DNA of 9,262 nucleotides from an uncultured Prevotellaceae bacterium (GCA_947306845.1 CAMZHP010000111.1:1-9262), one strand, 5' to 3'. Shown: positions 1 through 7,561, counted from the first letter of the stretch. Numbers and translations are program-made. Notes: generated by a model not told the origin, from the sequence alone.

Positions 1-60
1 CTCTAGATCCTCTAGATCCTCTAGATTTTCTAGATTCTCTAGATCCTCTAGATCCTCTAG
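1..60. repeat. Tandem array of a 9-bp unit (CTCTAGATC)
   Basis: Six full 9-bp units and a 6-nt partial unit sit in perfect register from base 1. Units 1, 2, 5 and 6 are identical (CTCTAGATC). Unit 3 ends in T instead of C, and unit 4 also starts with T. Every unit contains the palindrome TCTAGA, so any two copies can base-pair and single-stranded DNA or RNA could form small hairpins (CTAGA-TCC-TCTAG). The array begins at the window edge, so its full length and left flank are unknown. No reading frame of a recognisable protein crosses it. Its function is unknown; replication-slippage microsatellite behaviour is the simplest explanation. Confidence 0.9.
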
Positions 61-138
61 AAATGTTAATTTACTCTTTTAAAATCTTAAAATAGGTCAA
101 CAGTCCCTGCTTTTTTATAGAAATGCGTTTTTTTTTCG

Positions 139-146
139 TACCTTTG
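139..146 (+). promoter_or_regulatory. Bacteroidetes-type -7 promoter box upstream of the lysozyme-like gene
   Basis: TACCTTTG matches the Bacteroidetes primary-sigma -7 consensus TAnnTTTG exactly and is followed by CA, as is common. No clean TTTG -33 box lies 19-21 nt upstream; only a T-run (111-116) is present, so the promoter may be weaker or the -33 contact degenerate. Transcription would start near 150-154, giving a leader of about 145 nt before the ATG at 297. Confidence 0.65.
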
Positions 147-154
147 CACCCGAG

Positions 155-290
155 TTAAGTAAATGAACGTTTTTCCTCATCTTGTTAGGTCACGTTCAAA
201 GTAAGTAACAAGGAGTCTTTGCGGTATCAATCATTATCTGTTACCGCTCTTTTAAAATAATAAGGGATAATATCAACAGACTCCATAAAT
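155..290 (+). promoter_or_regulatory. Long leader with several inverted repeats
   Basis: Between the promoter at 139 and the start codon at 297 are three perfect inverted repeats. TGAACGT (164-170) pairs with ACGTTCA (192-198). GGAGTCT (212-218) pairs with AGACTCC (278-284). Nested inside the second is GCGGTA (221-226) with TACCGC (242-247), followed by TCTTTT (248-253). The nested hairpin plus T-rich tail could act as an attenuator, although its 15-nt loop is large for an intrinsic terminator. A 13-codon mini-ORF (163-204) starts within the first stem. I do not recognise a known riboswitch. The pairings are seen in the sequence; any regulatory role is inferred. Confidence 0.4.
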
Positions 291-296
291 TGATTT

Positions 297-716
297 ATGA
301 TGAAGACAGCATTGAAGTATGCATTTGCAGTGATTGCTTTTTTAACAGTGACTAATTCCGCTTCCGCTCAAGAGTCAACCTATGACTGGAGTGCTGTGGT
401 GGATGCCATCATGATGGTTGAAAGCCGTGGCAACGTAAACGCCAGAAACGGTATCTATTGCGGACCTCTCCAGATTTCTCCGGGCTTGGTGACAGAAGTC
501 AACAATATTCTCAAAAGAAAGAACAGTTCCAAGAGATATTCGCTCAATGACCGTTTCAACAAACAGAAATCCAAGGAAATGTTCGTCATTATTCAATCCT
601 ATTACAACCCGAAGAACAATATTGAACGAGCAATCCGTATGTGGCAGGGAGGTATCAATTATAAAGTAGGGCGTACCCAACGTTATTTTGAAAAAGTAAT
701 GAGTTTCCTCAACTAA
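297..716 (+). CDS. Secreted lysozyme/lytic transglycosylase-like protein
   Basis: A 139-residue protein with a Sec signal peptide: Met-Met-Lys start, hydrophobic core about residues 8-18, and likely cleavage after Ser-Ala-Ser-Ala (24) before Gln25. The mature part resembles small SLT/lysozyme-fold domains. It has a short helix ending in VESRGN, whose Glu42 sits where the catalytic acid of goose-type lysozymes and SLTs lies, then a G-PLQIS motif (57-61) and a late W-GG-N motif (116-121). It would cleave glycan strands of peptidoglycan in the periplasm or outside the cell. ATG at 297 or the adjacent in-frame ATG at 300 could be the start, and neither has an obvious Shine-Dalgarno sequence. The gene stands alone with its own promoter and terminator. 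The enzymatic call is from motifs only; an inactive or regulatory role cannot be excluded. Confidence 0.7.
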   Translation: MMKTALKYAFAVIAFLTVTNSASAQESTYDWSAVVDAIMMVESRGNVNARNGIYCGPLQISPGLVTEVNNILKRKNSSKRYSLNDRFNKQKSKEMFVIIQSYYNPKNNIERAIRMWQGGINYKVGRTQRYFEKVMSFLN

Positions 717-736
717 TCAGTTGATCAACAATACAA

Positions 737-762
737 AAAATCCGGGCATCAACCCGGATTTT
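737..762. terminator. Bidirectional intrinsic terminator between convergent genes
   Basis: AAAATCCGGG (737-746) pairs perfectly with CCCGGATTTT (753-762) around the 6-nt loop CATCAA. The arm ends are A/T-rich on both sides, so either strand gives a GC stem followed by a U-rich tail. It lies 20 nt after the lysozyme-like gene stop and 33 nt beyond the stop of the minus-strand gene ending at 796, so it can serve both. Confidence 0.9.
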
Positions 763-795
763 ATTGTATCATATAGAAATGATCATCTCAATATC

Positions 796-1749
796 TTACT
801 TGATATGGCTTTCCTTGATTTGCCATTTGGAGGTGGTAGTGGTCTCGCTGCCCATAGAGTTGATGTTGGAAACCGTTTCTCCTGATTTCAACCATCCATT
901 TTTGAAGAACTCAAAGGAGCATTCGCGGGTACCTTCTATTTTCAACATTCCACTTTCAAGCACCGTGTCTATGTTATCCTTGACAGCATCTATCTGTTCT
1001 GGCATCATCTTTTCCAATTGTTTAAGGATCATTTTCTTGATCTCATCCTTGTCCATGTTGAGGGTGCTTGAAGATTTCAAGGAATAACTGTCCTTGCTCT
1101 TGGTTGATGGAACTACATAGGTGGTCTTGAAACCGAAATTGCCGATTGTCTCGTCAATGATTGTGCCAGTGGTAAGTGTTTTGCCATAAAGAGATAAATG
1201 GTTGCCAGTGTTGTTGCTCAGCGTTTCAATCATTTTTTCTTCTGTTAGTTCATCCATAATGGCATCCCTGATACCATCTTTGCTCAGAACTCCCATGGCT
1301 CCCTCGTCCATGCTGCCAAAAAGGGTGTTGATCATGCCATCAACGAAAAGGTCTATTTCTTTCTTGTACTCTTCGAACTGGTTGATACGGATGACCTTCC
1401 CATCTTTATCAGTGGTCAATGTCAGAGGCTTACCCACAAACATTTGTTGTTGCATGGTGGAAATCTTTCTCGTGAGGTCATTCTCAATCGGATTGGTGTT
1501 ATCCCATTTTAATGTGTTGACAGTGAGGGTGTATCCGTCCTTTCGAGCATCGGTCACCTCATATTTGATCTCCCCAGCGAAACAGGTGGTGTCCTTACCT
1601 GCAGTGGGTGATGGCTGCACAATCGCAGACTGGCACTCGTAAATCACATAGTCCCCTTTGGAGAACTTCGCTGCAACCTTCACCGATCCTTGGGCGAAGG
1701 TACTAGCTGCCATAAGGATGACAGCCAGGAAAACAAACAACTTTTTCAT
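796..1749 (-). CDS. Secreted protein of unknown function, downstream of proS
   Basis: A 317-residue protein I cannot assign to a named function. The reading frame is open further upstream (to 1908), but I place the start at the ATG at 1747-1749, because it begins a clear Sec signal peptide (MKKLFVFLAV..., hydrophobic to about residue 18, likely cleavage after Ala19 before Gln20). The longer frame only overlaps proS. The mature part is predicted to be mixed beta/helical: a beta-rich N-terminal third, an acidic helical middle (KDGIRDAIMDELTEEKM near 170) and a Thr/Ser-rich C-terminus. It has no lipobox Cys, so it is likely a soluble periplasmic or exported protein. It starts 5 nt after the proS stop, so the two are probably co-transcribed. 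It may belong to one of the Bacteroidetes DUF families of exported proteins, but I am not sure which. Confidence 0.85.
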   Translation of the reverse strand: MKKLFVFLAVILMAASTFAQGSVKVAAKFSKGDYVIYECQSAIVQPSPTAGKDTTCFAGEIKYEVTDARKDGYTLTVNTLKWDNTNPIENDLTRKISTMQQQMFVGKPLTLTTDKDGKVIRINQFEEYKKEIDLFVDGMINTLFGSMDEGAMGVLSKDGIRDAIMDELTEEKMIETLSNNTGNHLSLYGKTLTTGTIIDETIGNFGFKTTYVVPSTKSKDSYSLKSSSTLNMDKDEIKKMILKQLEKMMPEQIDAVKDNIDTVLESGMLKIEGTRECSFEFFKNGWLKSGETVSNINSMGSETTTTSKWQIKESHIK

Positions 1750-1754
1750 ATCTC

Positions 1755-3236
1755 TTAATAACTTCTTGCGATGATTACCCGTGCAACGGACGGCTTCCCA
1801 CTTACCATGTCTACTCCTGGTGTCTGCTCCACACCAAAAGGCACACAACGGATGGTGGCCTGTGTCTCTTCCTTGATGCGTGCTTCGGTCTCGGCAGTGC
1901 CGTCCCAATGGCAGAGGAAGAAACCTCCGTCTTTCACACGCTCCTTGAATTCCTCATAGTCGTCACATTCATAAATATGTGTTTCCAATCTTTGGCGGGC
2001 CTTGGCCAACAGATTATGCTGGATGTCTTCCAACAACTGCTCCACATGCTCCACGATACCGTCAATACTGTGGGTCTCTTTCTCCAATGTGTCGCGACGC
2101 ATCACCTCGATGGTGCCGTTCTCCAGATCGCGGCCACCCATAACAAGACGTACAGGAACACCCTTAAGCTCATAGTCGGCAAACTTGAATCCAGGACGCT
2201 TATTGTCGGAATCGTCATATTTCACGGCGATACCTGCTGCACGAAGGGCATCAATCACTGGCTGAAGACGTGCACTGATAGCAGCCAGCTGTTCACTACC
2301 CTTGGTAATCGGCACAATAACCACTTGAATCGGAGCCAGTTTAGGAGGAAGAACCAATCCGTTGTCATCAGAGTGGGTCATGATCAAGGCACCGATCAGA
2401 CGTGTAGAGACCCCCCATGAGGTGGCCCACACATATTCAGGCTTGTTTTCCTTGTTAAGGTAAGTCACCTCAAAAGCCTTGGCAAAGTTCTGACCCAGGA
2501 AATGTGAGGTGCCGCTCTGAAGTGCCTTGCCATCCTGCATCATAGCCTCAATGGTATAGGTATCGAGTGCACCGGCGAAACGCTCAGTTTCACTCTTAAC
2601 TCCTTGAACAACTGGCATGGCCATCCATTCCTCGGCAAATTGTGCATAGACATGCAACATCTTTTGTGCCTCTTCCTCAGCCTCTTCGCGTGTGGCATGG
2701 GCGGTATGACCCTCTTGCCACAAAAACTCAGAAGTGCGAAGGAATGGGCGTGTGCGCATTTCCCAACGCATCACGTTGCACCATTGGTTGCACATCAGGG
2801 GCAGGTCGCGCCACGAATGAATCCAATTCTTATAAGTGTTCCAAATGATGGTTTCCGATGTGGGACGGACAATCAGTTCTTCTTCTAGTTTGGCGGCAGG
2901 GTCAACTTCCACCCCGCTCTTGTCTTCCTTTGCACGAAGGCGGTAGTGGGTCACCACTGCACATTCCTTGGCAAATCCCTCTACATGCTCTGCCTCGCGG
3001 GATAGAAAAGACTTGGGGATAAGCAGAGGAAAGTATGCATTTTGTGCACCCGTTTCCTTGAACATCTTGTCAAGCTGTGACTGCATCTTCTCCCAAATGG
3101 CGTAACCGTATGGTTTGATTACCATGCAGCCACGTACAGCTGATTGTTCTGCCATGTCAGCCTTTACAACCAAATCGTTGTACCACTGACTGTAATTATC
3201 CGACCGCTTGGTCAAATCTTTCAATTCTTTTGCCAT
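1755..3236 (-). CDS. proS: Prolyl-tRNA synthetase (short, archaeal/eukaryote-type)
   Basis: A 493-residue class II aminoacyl-tRNA synthetase that activates proline with ATP and charges tRNA-Pro in the cytoplasm. The N-terminal [19 protein letters not shown] stretch is typical of this branch. The RPTSETIIW motif and motif 2 ([22 protein letters not shown], about residues 158-179) are intact. Motif 3 ([20 protein letters not shown]) precedes an anticodon-binding domain that starts near [10 protein letters not shown]. There is no long insert between motifs 2 and 3, so this is the short form lacking the INS editing domain found in E. coli-type ProRS; misacylated Ala-tRNA-Pro would need separate hydrolysis. 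It has the extra C-terminal domain of this branch and ends in Tyr, as is common there. The ATG at 3234-3236 lies about 28 nt from a good promoter. Confidence 0.97.
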   Translation of the reverse strand: MAKELKDLTKRSDNYSQWYNDLVVKADMAEQSAVRGCMVIKPYGYAIWEKMQSQLDKMFKETGAQNAYFPLLIPKSFLSREAEHVEGFAKECAVVTHYRLRAKEDKSGVEVDPAAKLEEELIVRPTSETIIWNTYKNWIHSWRDLPLMCNQWCNVMRWEMRTRPFLRTSEFLWQEGHTAHATREEAEEEAQKMLHVYAQFAEEWMAMPVVQGVKSETERFAGALDTYTIEAMMQDGKALQSGTSHFLGQNFAKAFEVTYLNKENKPEYVWATSWGVSTRLIGALIMTHSDDNGLVLPPKLAPIQVVIVPITKGSEQLAAISARLQPVIDALRAAGIAVKYDDSDNKRPGFKFADYELKGVPVRLVMGGRDLENGTIEVMRRDTLEKETHSIDGIVEHVEQLLEDIQHNLLAKARQRLETHIYECDDYEEFKERVKDGGFFLCHWDGTAETEARIKEETQATIRCVPFGVEQTPGVDMVSGKPSVARVIIARSY

Positions 3237-3264
3237 GTTATTATCTTCGTTTGAATTTATTGCG

Positions 3265-3295
3265 CAAAGGTACTAAAAAACGGTCGCAGGACAAA
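3265..3295 (-). promoter_or_regulatory. Promoter of proS
   Basis: Read on the minus strand, TACCTTTG (3265-3272) matches the Bacteroidetes -7 box exactly. A TTTG -33 box (3292-3295) lies 19 nt upstream, within the usual spacing. Transcription would start around 3258, leaving a short leader of roughly 20 nt before the proS ATG. A perfect dyad (3293-3312) overlaps the -33 box. Confidence 0.75.
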
Positions 3296-3312
3296 AAGAA
3301 TCAGTTCTTTTT
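3293..3312. repeat. Perfect inverted repeat overlapping the proS -33 box
   Basis: AAAAAGAA (3293-3300) and TTCTTTTT (3305-3312) are exact inverted copies separated by TCAG. The dyad overlaps the -33 element of the proS promoter. It could be an operator or simply an A/T-rich coincidence. It is too A/T-rich to be a good terminator. Confidence 0.45.
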
Positions 3313-3408
3313 ATACGAGTTTTTTGTAACATCTGGAAGTTAATGTGACAGACTTCATACAGTAAAAAAATGAGTTTTGTAAAAAATACAAAAAAAACGA
3401 CCTTTTCT

Positions 3409-3440
3409 TTTGCAACCATATTATTTTTATACTATCTTTG
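3409..3440 (+). promoter_or_regulatory. Promoter of the OmpA-domain lipoprotein gene
   Basis: TATCTTTG (3433-3440) is an exact TAnnTTTG -7 box followed by CAAC. TTTG (3409-3412) forms the -33 box with a 20-nt spacer. Transcription is expected near 3447, leaving a leader of about 73 nt. That leader contains a small GC hairpin (AGCGC 3461-3465 with GCGCT 3472-3476) and an AGGAG at 3458-3462 that is too far from the chosen start to act as its Shine-Dalgarno sequence. Confidence 0.75.
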
Positions 3441-3519
3441 CAACATCAATGTGAGAAAGGAGCGCGTGATTGCGCTTTAATGAATGAATTCAACTTTTAC
3501 TAACATTAATCGAATAATT

Positions 3520-4206
3520 ATGAAGAAAATGAATTTTGTAGCATACGTAATGTGTGCGCTTATGGTTTTAGGTTGTAGCACCAATGCCGGAACAGGCAGT
3601 CTGCTTGGTGGTGGAGGTGGTGCTGTTCTCGGTGGTGTGCTAGGTCAGCTGATTGGCAAGAACACCAAGAGCACTGTGATTGGTGCAGCTATTGGAACAG
3701 CCGTTGGAACAACAGCTGGTGCGCTCATTGGCAAGCACATGGACAAAGTGAGAGCCAAGGCTGCAGCAGTGGAGAATGCTCAGGTTTCTGAAATCACCGA
3801 CCAGAATGGACTCACCGCAGTGAAGGTTGCATTCGATGGTGGCATCCTCTTCGACCATGCTAAATATGATCTCAAACCCGGTGTGAGGACAGCCCTGGCC
3901 AAATTTGCCAGCATGCTGAAGTCAGAGCCCCAGTTGTTGATTGACATCCAGGGACATACTGACAGCACAGGTTCTGACAGAGTCAACTATCCGCTTTCAG
4001 AGAACCGCGCACAAGCCGTGGCCAACTATCTCGTAAGCTGTGGCGTTCCTGCAACTCAGTTCCAGAACGTTTCAGGTTTCGGTCCCTCACAGCCGGTTGC
4101 TGACAACGGTACAGCAATAGGACGTGCTCAGAACCGCCGTGTAGAGGTCTACATGTATGCTAGCCAGGCTATGATCAATGCTGCCAACAACGGCACACTT
4201 CAGTAG
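3520..4206 (+). CDS. Glycine-zipper OmpA-domain outer-membrane lipoprotein
   Basis: A 228-residue lipoprotein. I chose the ATG at 3520, because MKKMNFVAYVMCALMVLGC is a textbook lipoprotein signal (Cys19 to be lipidated). An in-frame ATG at 3484 would add 12 residues without signal character. Residues 24-72 form two Gly-rich zipper segments (GSLLGGGGGAVLGGVLGQLIG and TVIGAAIGTAVGTTAGALIG) that probably insert in or pack against membrane. Residues about 108-213 are an OmpA/Pal-like peptidoglycan-binding domain. In GHTDSTGS...SENRA, Asp148 and Arg163 are 15 apart, matching the diaminopimelate-binding pair known in OmpA proteins, and NRRVEVYM closes the fold. It likely anchors the outer membrane to the cell wall, like YiaD/YfiB-type proteins. 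It is transcribed alone, with its own promoter and terminator. Confidence 0.92.
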   Translation: MKKMNFVAYVMCALMVLGCSTNAGTGSLLGGGGGAVLGGVLGQLIGKNTKSTVIGAAIGTAVGTTAGALIGKHMDKVRAKAAAVENAQVSEITDQNGLTAVKVAFDGGILFDHAKYDLKPGVRTALAKFASMLKSEPQLLIDIQGHTDSTGSDRVNYPLSENRAQAVANYLVSCGVPATQFQNVSGFGPSQPVADNGTAIGRAQNRRVEVYMYASQAMINAANNGTLQ

Positions 4207-4211
4207 TCTTC

Positions 4212-4225
4212 TCAACAATTGTTGA
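4212..4225. repeat. 14-bp perfect palindrome after the OmpA-domain gene
   Basis: TCAACAATTGTTGA reads identically on both strands, with no spacer. It sits between the lipoprotein stop codon (4206) and the terminator hairpin (4232). It could be a protein-binding site or chance, and no function is evident. Confidence 0.5.
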
Positions 4226-4231
4226 CATCAT

Positions 4232-4262
4232 AGAGGGCGGATGAGGTATCCGCCCTCTTTTT
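4232..4262 (+). terminator. Intrinsic terminator of the OmpA-domain lipoprotein gene
   Basis: AGAGGGCGGAT (4232-4242) pairs with ATCCGCCCTCT (4248-4258), an 11-bp perfect GC-rich stem with a 5-nt loop, followed by TTTT. It lies 25 nt after the stop codon and insulates the downstream mtgA-like operon. Confidence 0.93.
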
Positions 4263-4343
4263 ACCATTATTGCTGACTTCCATTTTTTTATATAGCTTAC
4301 TTTTTCTTTTACTGGATACATTTCCCACACATTTGATCGGCAG

Positions 4344-5081
4344 ATGTTTATTGTCAGATGGTTGCTACGCGCACTTAAATGGCTGGTGCTCTTTTTCTTT
4401 GCCTCCACAATTTTAGCAGTTGTGGCCTATCGCTTTCTTCCAGTTACTATAACTCCGCTGATGATGATCAGATGTGCGGAGCAATTGAAAAACGGACAAG
4501 AGCTAAGGCTGCACCATGATTGGGAACCTTTGGATAATATTTCACCTCATTTGCCTGTTGCTGTGATGGCAAGTGAGGATCAGCTTTTCCTCAAGCACAA
4601 TGGTTTTGATACTGAAGCCATTAAAAAAGCCTATGAAAACAACAAAAAAAGAAAAAGAAAGTTGGGTGGCAGTACCATTACTCAGCAGACAGCCAAGAAT
4701 GTCTTTCTATGGCATGGCAGAAACTATATCCGCAAGGGACTGGAGGCATATTTTACGGTTTTAATCGAACTTTTTTGGAGCAAGCAACGGATCATGGAGG
4801 TGTATCTCAATTCCATTGAAATGGGTAATGGCATTTATGGAGCAGAGGCCGTGGCACAACATCATTTTGGAAAAAGCGCAGCCAACCTGTCAAGGTCGGA
4901 GTGTGCCCTGATTGCCGCCACTTTGCCCAATCCGCTCAAAAGAGATTCGCAGCATCCCACAAGATATTTATTGAAACGGCAAAAGCAGATAGAGCGTCAG
5001 ATGAAATTCATTCCCTCATTCCCCAAAGAAGGTGAGAGCTATAATCCCAAGACAACTTCAGGGGGAGTCTACCATAATTAA
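4344..5081 (+). CDS. mtgA: Monofunctional peptidoglycan glycosyltransferase (GT51)
   Basis: A 245-residue inner-membrane enzyme that polymerises lipid II into glycan strands in the periplasm. Residues about 10-29 form one N-terminal membrane anchor after a short basic cytoplasmic tail. The GT51 domain follows: catalytic Glu78 in [28 protein letters not shown] (108-119), [31 protein letters not shown] with the second conserved Glu (152), and [10 protein letters not shown] (188-197). There is no penicillin-binding transpeptidase domain, and the length matches the MtgA family. A Lys/Arg-rich segment (101-107) precedes the QQT motif. It is the first gene of a tight plus-strand run, ending 11 nt before the helicase gene. 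I see no exact TAnnTTTG box upstream (only TACATTTC near 4316), so its promoter is unclear. Confidence 0.94.
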   Translation: MFIVRWLLRALKWLVLFFFASTILAVVAYRFLPVTITPLMMIRCAEQLKNGQELRLHHDWEPLDNISPHLPVAVMASEDQLFLKHNGFDTEAIKKAYENNKKRKRKLGGSTITQQTAKNVFLWHGRNYIRKGLEAYFTVLIELFWSKQRIMEVYLNSIEMGNGIYGAEAVAQHHFGKSAANLSRSECALIAATLPNPLKRDSQHPTRYLLKRQKQIERQMKFIPSFPKEGESYNPKTTSGGVYHN

Positions 5082-5092
5082 CATCTCAAGGC

Positions 5093-7516
5093 ATGGCTTC
5101 TACCAAACAGATATTGGAACAATTGAATGACAGTCAGCAAAAGGCTGTGAAGTATTGTGATGGCGCTTCTCTCGTAATCGCAGGAGCAGGGTCGGGCAAA
5201 ACACGGGTGCTAACCTATAAGATAGCATACCTCATCCAGGAAAAAGGGTATAAGCCTTGGGCTATTCTTGCCCTTACTTTTACCAACAAAGCCGCAGAGG
5301 AGATGAAACTGCGAATAGCTCGTCTGGTGGGAGAAGAATGTGCGGCATATCTCAATATGGGTACCTTCCATAGTGTCCTCGCACGTATTCTGAGGGTAGA
5401 GGCTGAGCACATTGGCTATAGGTCCAATTATACTATTTATGATGAGAATGACTCAAGAAGCCTCCTGAAAAGCATTATCAAGGAATTGCAACTTGATGAC
5501 TCAAAGTATAAACCTGCTTCCGTGGGCAACATCATTTCCTTGGCAAAAAACAGGTTGATCACAGCCGAGATGTATGCTGCCGACAGGGCTGTGCTGGAAC
5601 GCGACAAGGCTGCTGGCATGCCCGCTATTCATCAGATCTATAACATCTATGCCCAAAGGTGCCAACTGGCAAATGCTATGGATTTCGATGACCTCCTGCT
5701 CAATGCCTACCAGCTCTTCAATAGAAGCGAAGAGATCCGGGAAAAGTATGTGCGCAGGTATGAGTATGTGCTCGTGGATGAGTATCAAGACACCAACTAT
5801 GCCCAGCAGCAAATCATTTATTTGCTGACCAAGGAGCGCCAGAGAGTATGTGTGGTGGGTGATGACGCGCAGAGCATCTATGCTTTCAGAGGCGCTAATA
5901 TAGACAATATTCTAGGATTCCAACATCTTTATGACAATACCCAACTTTTCAAACTGGAGCAAAACTACAGGTCAACACAACGCATAGTCAATGCAGCGAA
6001 CAGTCTGATCAGGCATAATGAGAGGCAGATACATAAGGATGTTTACAGCAAGAACGACGAGGGAGAGCCATTGGTCTATCAACCATTGTACAGCGACAAG
6101 GAAGAGACTATCGTGGTGAGCAAGCATATCCAACGAATCAAAAAAGAGGAGGAATGCTCATACAGCGACTTTGCAATCCTTTATCGTACCAATTCGCAAA
6201 GCCGTGCTTTTGAGGAACAATTGCGCAAGGACAATATTCCCTATCGCATTGTTGGCGGACTGAGTTTTTATCAGCGCAAAGAGATCAAGGATGTCATTGC
6301 ATATTTCAGGCTGGTAGTCAATCCAGATGACGAGGAGGCCCTGAGGAGAGTCATCAACTATCCGACACGTGGCATCGGAAATGTGACGGTGGGAAAGATT
6401 GTGGATGTTGCCCATCAGAAGGGTTGCAGCATGTGGAAAGCTATGACCACGATGACCGCCACTGATTTCTCGCTGAGTGCCGCCACGTGGGGAAAGATAA
6501 AACAGTTCGTAGGACTGATCAACTCATTTGCCAACCGACAGACAACAGAGGATGTGTACAGCCTAGGCTATGATATCATCAAGCAAACCGGTATCGCACA
6601 GGATTTGGCAGGCGACACATCACCTGAGGGCTTGGCAAGAAAAGAAAATCTTGAGGAACTGCTCAATGGTATGAAGGATTTCGTGGATGACCGCCGTGAG
6701 CAGGCAGGTGCAGGAAGCATACAGCTAACAGATTATCTTCAGGAGGTATCGCTGATGACTGACCTCGACGGAGGTGGAGATGAAACTGATTTTCAAGAGG
6801 GGAGGGTGGCTCTGATGACTGTGCATGGAGCCAAAGGACTTGAGTTTGCTACGGTTTTCATTGTGGGATTGGAAGAGAACATCTTTCCAAGTCCGATGTC
6901 TTCAAACACCATCCGTGAACTTGAGGAAGAGCGCCGTCTTTTGTATGTTGCTATTACCAGGGCAGAGAAGCATTGTTTTCTCACCAGTGTGCAGAACCGT
7001 TTGAGATATGGCCGTATGGAGTTCAATCCCAGAAGCCGTTTCTTGAATGATATTGATCTCAGATATATGCGCGTTGCTTCTGAGGGCAGTTCGGATGCAG
7101 CAAAAGGTGGATGGCATCGTAGGCCTTCGCCTAGGGAATGGTGGCAAAATGCCAACCCGGTGGCAACGCAGTTCAAGGCCGACCCCAGAAAGAGGGAGGT
7201 GCCGCCCCGCAAACCAGAAAAAGCTTCAGAACCTTTTTCTGAAGATTTCCGCAGACTGTTGCAGTCGCAAGCTGGAAAATCAGGGACTGTTCCCAAAATG
7301 AGCAATAGTGCCACATCTGTATCGGGCATATCAACTGTACCCACAGCTGTGGGCCTGCGTGAGGGGTGCACCATACAGCATCAACGTTTTGGTATTGGAA
7401 AGGTTGTCAAGTTGGAAGGAACGGGAGAAAATCTGAAAGCGACAGTCGTATTCAGAAATGCAGGTAACAAGCAGTTATTGGTGAAATTTGCCAAATTCAC
7501 TATCATTGATGAATGA
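5093..7516 (+). CDS. pcrA: UvrD/PcrA-type superfamily 1A 3'-5' DNA helicase
   Basis: An 807-residue ATP-dependent helicase expected to unwind DNA in nucleotide excision and mismatch repair and to remove RecA or stalled complexes. All SF1A motifs are present in order: Q-like LNDSQQKAV (11-19), Walker A AGAGSGKT (30-37), Ia LTFTNKAAEEM (61-71), II VDEYQDTN (about 228-235), III GDDAQSIYAFRGA (about 257-268), IV EQNYRST (about 289-295), V VHGAKGLEF (about 577-585) and VI LLYVAITRAEK (about 616-626). A low-complexity basic/Pro/Ser-rich linker (about 660-750) leads to a Tudor-like C-terminal domain (GCTIQHQRFGIGKVVKLEG, from 757) that in PcrA contacts RNA polymerase. The name is pcrA or uvrD; the Tudor tail favours PcrA-like. 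It starts 11 nt after mtgA, and AAGG four nt before ATG may help initiation. Confidence 0.95.
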   Translation: MASTKQILEQLNDSQQKAVKYCDGASLVIAGAGSGKTRVLTYKIAYLIQEKGYKPWAILALTFTNKAAEEMKLRIARLVGEECAAYLNMGTFHSVLARILRVEAEHIGYRSNYTIYDENDSRSLLKSIIKELQLDDSKYKPASVGNIISLAKNRLITAEMYAADRAVLERDKAAGMPAIHQIYNIYAQRCQLANAMDFDDLLLNAYQLFNRSEEIREKYVRRYEYVLVDEYQDTNYAQQQIIYLLTKERQRVCVVGDDAQSIYAFRGANIDNILGFQHLYDNTQLFKLEQNYRSTQRIVNAANSLIRHNERQIHKDVYSKNDEGEPLVYQPLYSDKEETIVVSKHIQRIKKEEECSYSDFAILYRTNSQSRAFEEQLRKDNIPYRIVGGLSFYQRKEIKDVIAYFRLVVNPDDEEALRRVINYPTRGIGNVTVGKIVDVAHQKGCSMWKAMTTMTATDFSLSAATWGKIKQFVGLINSFANRQTTEDVYSLGYDIIKQTGIAQDLAGDTSPEGLARKENLEELLNGMKDFVDDRREQAGAGSIQLTDYLQEVSLMTDLDGGGDETDFQEGRVALMTVHGAKGLEFATVFIVGLEENIFPSPMSSNTIRELEEERRLLYVAITRAEKHCFLTSVQNRLRYGRMEFNPRSRFLNDIDLRYMRVASEGSSDAAKGGWHRRPSPREWWQNANPVATQFKADPRKREVPPRKPEKASEPFSEDFRRLLQSQAGKSGTVPKMSNSATSVSGISTVPTAVGLREGCTIQHQRFGIGKVVKLEGTGENLKATVVFRNAGNKQLLVKFAKFTIIDE

Positions 7517-7561
7517 TGGTATATATAATAAATAGGTATAACGGATAAAAAAGAAATTCAA

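Noticed and set aside
1..60. Vector polylinker contamination (GATCCTCTAGA resembles the BamHI-XbaI part of common polylinkers)
   Set aside because: The 9-bp periodicity, two variant units and lack of adjoining polylinker sites (such as SalI/PstI) fit a genuine tandem repeat better. Raw reads would settle it.
1750..1908. N-terminal 53-codon extension of the exported protein gene (frame open to 1908)
   Set aside because: It overlaps proS coding sequence, is Arg/His/Cys-rich, and would bury a clear signal peptide that starts at 1749.
3458..3503. AGGAG at 3458-3462 followed by a 7-codon frame from ATG 3480
   Set aside because: The distance to the ATG is too long (17 nt) and the frame is tiny. 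Bacteroidetes starts mostly do not use Shine-Dalgarno pairing.
3484..3519. Upstream start of the OmpA-domain lipoprotein at 3484
   Set aside because: The added 12 residues lack signal character, and the lipoprotein signal with lipobox starts exactly at 3520.
6793..7374. Minus-strand open frame of 193 codons
   Set aside because: It is antisense to the helicase gene, whose motif VI and Tudor region are clearly coding on the plus strand. No recognisable domain or promoter.
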